This document shows, piece by piece, positions 13,411 through 16,750 of a stretch of DNA of 16,750 bases. Position 1 is the first letter of the stretch, and the number at the start of each line of letters is the position of its first letter. The position numbers and the translations under genes were made by a program. This stretch comes from Chloroflexota bacterium (GTDB lineage Bacteria > Chloroflexota > Limnocylindria > Limnocylindrales > CSP1-4), in the NCBI GenBank assembly GCA_015661135.1, contig JACVXW010000133.1:1-16750 (forward strand), given 5' to 3'. The notes beneath the pieces were generated by a model, which saw only the letters and a list, made by a program, of their open reading frames with translations, ran no database searches and was not told where the DNA came from.

Positions 13411-14855
13411 CGCTCCAGCTCGCGCGGTCGTCTGTCGGGGCTCGGCTCGCGGACCTCGAGATCAGCCGGGCCTGGCTGGTGGATCCCGCAACCGGGCGCG
13501 AAGGGCCCGGGGAGATCGTCGTCACCGACGGGATCCTTGTGGCGGTCACCTGGCTGGAGGGCGCGGACGCGGACGGGGTGGATGCCGGCGGGGTGATCGT
13601 GGCCCCCGGGTTCATCGACCTCCACGCCCACTTCCGCGAGCCGGGCAACGAGGACGCCGAGACGATCGCGACCGGGCTCGCGGCTGCGGCCCACGGTGGC
13701 TTCACTGCCGTCTGCGTCATGCCCAACACCACGCCGGCGCTCGACGAACCCTCCGTCCTCGCCCGGATCCGGGCCGCGGCGGTGCTGTCCGGGTCGCCGG
13801 TCGCGCTGCTGGCGCACGGCGCCGTCTCGGCTGGGCGGATGGGGGAGCAGCTCGCGGCGCTCGGGGAGCTGGCCGACGCGGGGGTCGTGGGGTTCAGCGA
13901 CGACGGGGCGCCGGTCCGGTCCGCTTCCCTGTTCCGGAACGCCCTGGCGTACGCCGGGATGCTCGGCCTGCCCGTCGTGGACCATCCCGAGGATGCGTCC
14001 CTCACCGAGGGTTCGGAGGCGAACGAGGGCCTCGTTGCAACCGTCCTGGGCTTGCGCGGCTGGCCGGGCTCCGCGGAAGCGGGCGCGGTGGCCCGGGACC
14101 TTGCGCTCCTCGCCGAGGTCGTCGCCGAGGTCCCCGGTGCGCGCCTCCACCTGACACATCTGTCCACGGGTTCTTCGCTCGACCTCGTGCGGCGCGCGAA
14201 GGCGGCCGGGCTGCCGGTCACCTGCGACGTGACGCCGCATCACCTCGCACTCACCGATGAGTGGATCGCGGGGGCGCGGCGATGGAGCTGGGAGGCCATC
14301 GGGAGCGATGGCGCGGCCCGGGACCCGTGGCGGGACGGGGCGATCACTGCGTCGCCGTTCGACCCGTCGCTGCGAGTCAACCCGCCGCTCCGCTCGGCGA
14401 GCGATGCCGCAGCGTGCATTGCGGCCCTCGTGGACGGCACGGCCGATGCCATCGCCACGGACCACGCGCCGCACGCAGAAGTGGACAAGGCGGTCGAGTT
14501 TGGGCTGGCGGCGACCGGCATCAGCGGCATCGAGACGGCGCTCGGGATCGTCCTGGCGGCGGTGGATGCCGGCCGGCTGCCGCTCGCGACGGCGATCGCG
14601 GCGCTGACCACCGGCCCGGCCCGCGTCCTGGGGCCGAGGGCGCCCGGCGGGGATCGACCGCGCGGCCTCGTGGAAGGCGCGCCCGCCGACCTCGTGGTGT
14701 TCGATCGGTCAGAAACATGGAGCGTCTCCCCCGACGCCCTCGCGTCCCGCGGCAAGAACTCGCCCCTCCTGGGGCGTGACCTGCCCGGCCGCGTCCTCCT
14801 CACCGTCGCGGGCGGCCGCGTCGCCTGGGAGATCGACGAGCCGACCTCGGACTGA
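13407..14855 (+). CDS. pyrC: Dihydroorotase (PyrC)
   Basis: 482 aa zinc amidohydrolase that closes carbamoyl aspartate to dihydroorotate, the third step of pyrimidine synthesis. Motifs: DLHAHFREPG (71-80, zinc-binding H73 and H75), VMPNTTP (104-110), GFSDDG (162-167), DHPED (192-196, usually DHCED), LHLTHLST (247-254), TPHHLALT (276-283), ATDHAPH, then GKNSPLLG near the end. It is type I in layout and slightly longer than the usual 420-450 aa. GTG 13407 overlaps the pyrB stop (GTGA), so translation is coupled. Because of the pyrB frameshift, this frame is continuous with the first part of pyrB, producing an apparent 821-residue ORF that should not be read as a real fusion. Confidence 0.93.
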   Translation: MTLQLARSSVGARLADLEISRAWLVDPATGREGPGEIVVTDGILVAVTWLEGADADGVDAGGVIVAPGFIDLHAHFREPGNEDAETIATGLAAAAHGGFTAVCVMPNTTPALDEPSVLARIRAAAVLSGSPVALLAHGAVSAGRMGEQLAALGELADAGVVGFSDDGAPVRSASLFRNALAYAGMLGLPVVDHPEDASLTEGSEANEGLVATVLGLRGWPGSAEAGAVARDLALLAEVVAEVPGARLHLTHLSTGSSLDLVRRAKAAGLPVTCDVTPHHLALTDEWIAGARRWSWEAIGSDGAARDPWRDGAITASPFDPSLRVNPPLRSASDAAACIAALVDGTADAIATDHAPHAEVDKAVEFGLAATGISGIETALGIVLAAVDAGRLPLATAIAALTTGPARVLGPRAPGGDRPRGLVEGAPADLVVFDRSETWSVSPDALASRGKNSPLLGRDLPGRVLLTVAGGRVAWEIDEPTSD

Positions 14856-14991
14856 GGTGGCGCACGAGGCGGGCGCAGGGGGCGTACGCCGTTTCCGCCA
14901 GATTCCACCCAGGTGGGAGCTCGTCACCGGCGAGGCGGTCGCAGGTCCGAGCCTGAACGGGGCCGGCGGCCAGACGCTGACAGATTCTCGC

Positions 14992-15035
14992 CAGGCGGGC
15001 AGCTGTCACTGAATCGGGTGACTTGCTCCCGCCTG
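14992..15035 (+). terminator. Long hairpin, possible pyr operon terminator or RNA element
   Basis: CAGGCGGG (14992-14999) pairs with CCCGCCTG (15028-15035); inside it AGC pairs with GCT and GTCAC with GTGAC around an 8-nt loop, 16 base pairs in all. It is 137 bp after the pyrC stop and has no T-tract, so a terminator role is only one possibility. Confidence 0.45.
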
Positions 15036-15061
15036 AGGAGCGAATGACAGAAATGGGCCGC

Positions 15062-15084
15062 TTGCCGCGCGAGGTCCGCGGCAA
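15062..15084 (+). other. Perfect 8-bp inverted repeat upstream of the oxidoreductase promoter
   Basis: TTGCCGCG-CGAGGTC-CGCGGCAA, ending 21 bp before the TACGAT box. The position suits an operator around the -35 region, or a second hairpin in a transcribed leader. Confidence 0.45.
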
Positions 15085-15105
15085 ACCGCGCTCCGTCCGG
15101 CCCGA

Positions 15106-15111
15106 TACGAT
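15106..15111 (+). promoter_or_regulatory. Candidate leaderless -10 box (TACGAT) for the FAD oxidoreductase
   Basis: TACGAT, then GCACACG (7 nt), then ATG 15119, with no ribosome binding site between. The spacing matches the other candidate leaderless genes. Confidence 0.5.
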
Positions 15112-15118
15112 GCACACG

Positions 15119-16486
15119 ATGACCGGACCGACCCTCAACCGCGACTACGAGCGCCGGCCGTACTGGCACGCGACGATGCCGTCGCTGCACGCCCGGAGCG
15201 GGCGGCAACTGCCGGACATCGTGGACGTCGCCATCGTCGGCGGCGGGTATACCGGCGTCGCCGCCGCTCGAAAGCTCGCCCTCCAGGGGGCGAAGGCCGT
15301 CCTCCTTGAAGCGAGGACGCTCGGCTACGGAGCCTCCAGCCGGAACGGCGGGATCATTCACCCGGGGTTCAAGTGGGGCCCCCGGACGCTCGTGAAGCGC
15401 TACGGACCGGAGCTGGCCCGTGCGATCTACGGCGAATCGATGGAGGCGTTCGAGCTCGTCTCCGGGCTGATCCGGGACAACGACATCGATGCCGAGCTCC
15501 GACCGAACGGCTGGCTGGAGCTCGCCTGGGCGCCGAGCCACTTCGATCACTTCGCCGACGAGGCCGCCGCCCTGGCCCCGTGGGGCACGCGGGCGAGAAT
15601 TGTCGAGAAGGCCCGGCTCCGCGAGGAGATCGGGACCGATGCGTACCACGGCGGCCTGGCGGTGGAGCCGGGCGGCATCCTCCACCCCGGCAAGTGGTTC
15701 GCCGGCCTGGTCGGGCTGGCCGAGCGGGCCGGTGCCGATCTCCACGAGGCGACGCCGGTCCTCGCGATTCGCCGCCAGGCGGACGGCCGGTTCGTCGTTG
15801 AAACGAGCCGCGGGGCCATCCTCGCCCGGGATGTCCTCGTCGCGACGAACGGCTACACCGATGGCGCCGTGCCGAGCGTCCGCCGCCGGATCGTCCCGAT
15901 CGTGAGCTCCATCATCGCCACGGAGCCGCTGCCCGAGGACCTCGCCCACGAGGTCTCGCCGACCGGCCGGGCCTATTTCGATACGAAGAACTTCCTGTCC
16001 TACTGGCACGTGTCGGCGGATCGGCGAGTCATCTTCGGCGGGCGGGTCAGCTTCCTGCCACAGAGCCCCGAGCGCACGGCCCGCGCCCTGTTCGACCGGA
16101 TGCTCGCGATCCATCCGCAGGTCGCCGGGTACCGGGTGGAGTACTCGTGGGGCGGCAACGTGGCCATGACCTTCGATCGCATGCCGCACATCGGCCGGCT
16201 CGGCGGCATCATGCATGCCGTGGGCTACTCGGGGACCGGCGTCCTCATGTCCACGTACCTCGGGACGCGGGCGGCGGAGTGGCTCGGCGGCGGCGAACCG
16301 CCGGCGCTCGCGATGCTCCGGTTCCGCCTGGTGCCGGCCCCGTACGAAGGCCGGCCGTGGTTCCTGCCATTCATCGGGGAGGCGTTCCGGCTGCAGGACC
16401 GCCTGGCGGTCCGCGGAGTGGCACCGCCCGGCCGATCCGGGCCGACGCCCGCCGCCTCCGCGGACGAGTCGGCGCAGGGCCAATGA
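15119..16486 (+). CDS. FAD-dependent oxidoreductase, DAO family (amine / D-amino-acid / gamma-glutamylputrescine oxidase-like)
   Basis: 455 aa flavoprotein. The N-terminal FAD-binding fold reads VDVAIVGGGYTGVAAARKLA (35-54) and ends its second strand in VLLEA (E64). The substrate segment SSRNGGIIHPGFKWG follows, then GGLAVEPGGILHPGKW, VLVATNGYT and the C-terminal FAD contact HAVGYSGTGVLMSTYLG. This arrangement is shared by DadA, PuuB and related oxidases that deaminate amines or amino acids; the substrate cannot be told from sequence. ATG 15119 is preferred: family homology begins within a few residues (YERRPYWHATMPSL) and TACGAT lies 7 nt upstream. ATG 15044 with AGGAG is the alternative and would add 25 unconserved residues. 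The stop overlaps the next gene (ATGA). The frame is intact. Confidence 0.88.
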   Translation: MTGPTLNRDYERRPYWHATMPSLHARSGRQLPDIVDVAIVGGGYTGVAAARKLALQGAKAVLLEARTLGYGASSRNGGIIHPGFKWGPRTLVKRYGPELARAIYGESMEAFELVSGLIRDNDIDAELRPNGWLELAWAPSHFDHFADEAAALAPWGTRARIVEKARLREEIGTDAYHGGLAVEPGGILHPGKWFAGLVGLAERAGADLHEATPVLAIRRQADGRFVVETSRGAILARDVLVATNGYTDGAVPSVRRRIVPIVSSIIATEPLPEDLAHEVSPTGRAYFDTKNFLSYWHVSADRRVIFGGRVSFLPQSPERTARALFDRMLAIHPQVAGYRVEYSWGGNVAMTFDRMPHIGRLGGIMHAVGYSGTGVLMSTYLGTRAAEWLGGGEPPALAMLRFRLVPAPYEGRPWFLPFIGEAFRLQDRLAVRGVAPPGRSGPTPAASADESAQGQ

Positions 16487-16750
16487 CAGGGGCGGCAGAC
16501 CGCCGCCGCACCGTCGCCCTCGGGGGCGCCGCCCTTGGGCTCATCCTCGCCGCTCTGATCGCCGGGCCGATGCGGGCGGTGGATCCGACACCCGGGCCCA
16601 CGGCTCGCCCGCCAACGTGTGCCGACCGCTACCCGGCCGACGGTCCGCTGGGCATCGACCTCATGCTCGGATGCATCGTGAACGAGCTGATCAGCGGCCG
16701 GGCCTCGGGCGCGGAAGGGGCTGCGTCCGCGCCGCGCATGTCGCAATGGC
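16483..16750 (+). CDS. Secreted protein of unknown function, 3' end outside window
   Basis: Runs off the window after 89 codons. ATG 16483 overlaps the oxidoreductase stop (ATGA), so the two are probably co-translated. Residues 7-31 are a signal peptide or membrane anchor: RRR, then TVALGGAALGLILAALIAG. A Pro-rich spacer (DPTPGPTARPPT) and a mature start with two cysteines (TCADRYP, MLGCIVNELISG) follow. I do not recognise a family. The third-position G/C bias in this frame is strong, which supports coding. Its link to the oxidase suggests an exported or envelope partner, but that is inference. Confidence 0.7.
   Translation, partial: MTGAADRRRTVALGGAALGLILAALIAGPMRAVDPTPGPTARPPTCADRYPADGPLGIDLMLGCIVNELISGRASGAEGAASAPRMSQW

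Larger units (their letters stand above)
14856..15118. other. Structured gap between pyrC and the oxidoreductase gene
   Basis: 263 bp with no convincing gene. It contains the palindrome GGCGTACGCC (14881-14890), a long interrupted hairpin (14992-15035), a perfect 8-bp hairpin (15062-15084) and the oxidoreductase -10 box (15106-15111). An in-frame ATG (15044) with AGGAG 3 nt before it could be an alternative oxidoreductase start. Confidence 0.5.

Noticed and set aside
14956..14985. Possible SRP RNA or RNase P RNA fragment (CAGGTCCG-like string nearby)
   Set aside because: The conserved apical loop of SRP RNA and the RNase P P4 strings are not present.
15005..15040. Possible cobalamin riboswitch core (GAATCGGGTGAC, CCCGCC)
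   Set aside because: Only short pieces resemble the consensus; the GCNACUGU part and the overall order are missing.
14924..16483. 519-residue open frame on the minus strand opposite the oxidoreductase
   Set aside because: Arg-rich composition without motifs; the plus strand carries clear FAD-binding motifs throughout.

Overview
High-GC bacterial chromosome (about 70% GC by eye, strong G/C bias at third codon positions). The gene set fits a soil or freshwater Chloroflexota (Limnocylindria-like) or an actinobacterium-like lineage: a SpoIID/LytB protein, a TrpB2-type synthase, an ArsR-SRPBCC fusion, an ECF sigma factor with a membrane anti-sigma factor, and several apparently leaderless genes. 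This placement is inference. I see no tRNA, rRNA, CRISPR array, phage or insertion-sequence transposase.

Layout. 1-1529: 3' part of a SpoIID/LytB-domain cell-wall protein. 1530-1847: gap holding an exact 16-bp inverted repeat. 1848-3218: TrpB-like PLP enzyme. 3247-3304: first copy of a REP-like palindrome. 3363-5157: ABC ATPase and ABC-2-type permease. 5171-5818 (minus, reading open further upstream): ArsR-type HTH fused to an SRPBCC domain. 6003-6060: second copy of the palindrome. 6105-6527: DUF1801-like protein. 6611-8296: lipB and a GalT-like protein. 8394-11028: ECF sigma factor and a large transmembrane anti-sigma factor, closed by a 9-bp hairpin. 11121-11678: secreted double-psi-barrel protein. 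11684-14855: pyrimidine operon pyrR-pyrB-pyrC with a PyrR-binding leader. 14856-15118: structured gap. 15119-16486: FAD-dependent amine/amino-acid oxidoreductase. 16483-end: start of a secreted protein.

How the genes work together. Successive genes are joined by 4-nt start/stop overlaps (ATGA or GTGA) at ATPase/permease, sigma/anti-sigma, pyrR/pyrB, pyrB/pyrC and oxidoreductase/secreted protein, which indicates translationally coupled operons. PyrR should sense UMP and bind a hexaloop hairpin lying directly before the first ribosome binding site of the pyr message, which suggests translational control. The sigma/anti-sigma pair forms a membrane signalling module. lipB serves lipoate attachment.

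Caution. At least four genes (spoIID-like, ABC ATPase, GalT-like, pyrB), and probably also the sigma factor, change reading frame in mid-gene. In two of them a conserved segment is missing as well. This points to consensus or assembly errors at GC-rich repeats, or to real decay, and it makes raw ORF boundaries misleading (for example an artificial 821-residue PyrB-PyrC fusion). I found no wholly new multi-gene system. The best leads are the paired palindromes, the PyrR leader with its 16-codon ORF, the GalT-like protein with a Cys at the nucleophile position, and the unexplained structured gaps.
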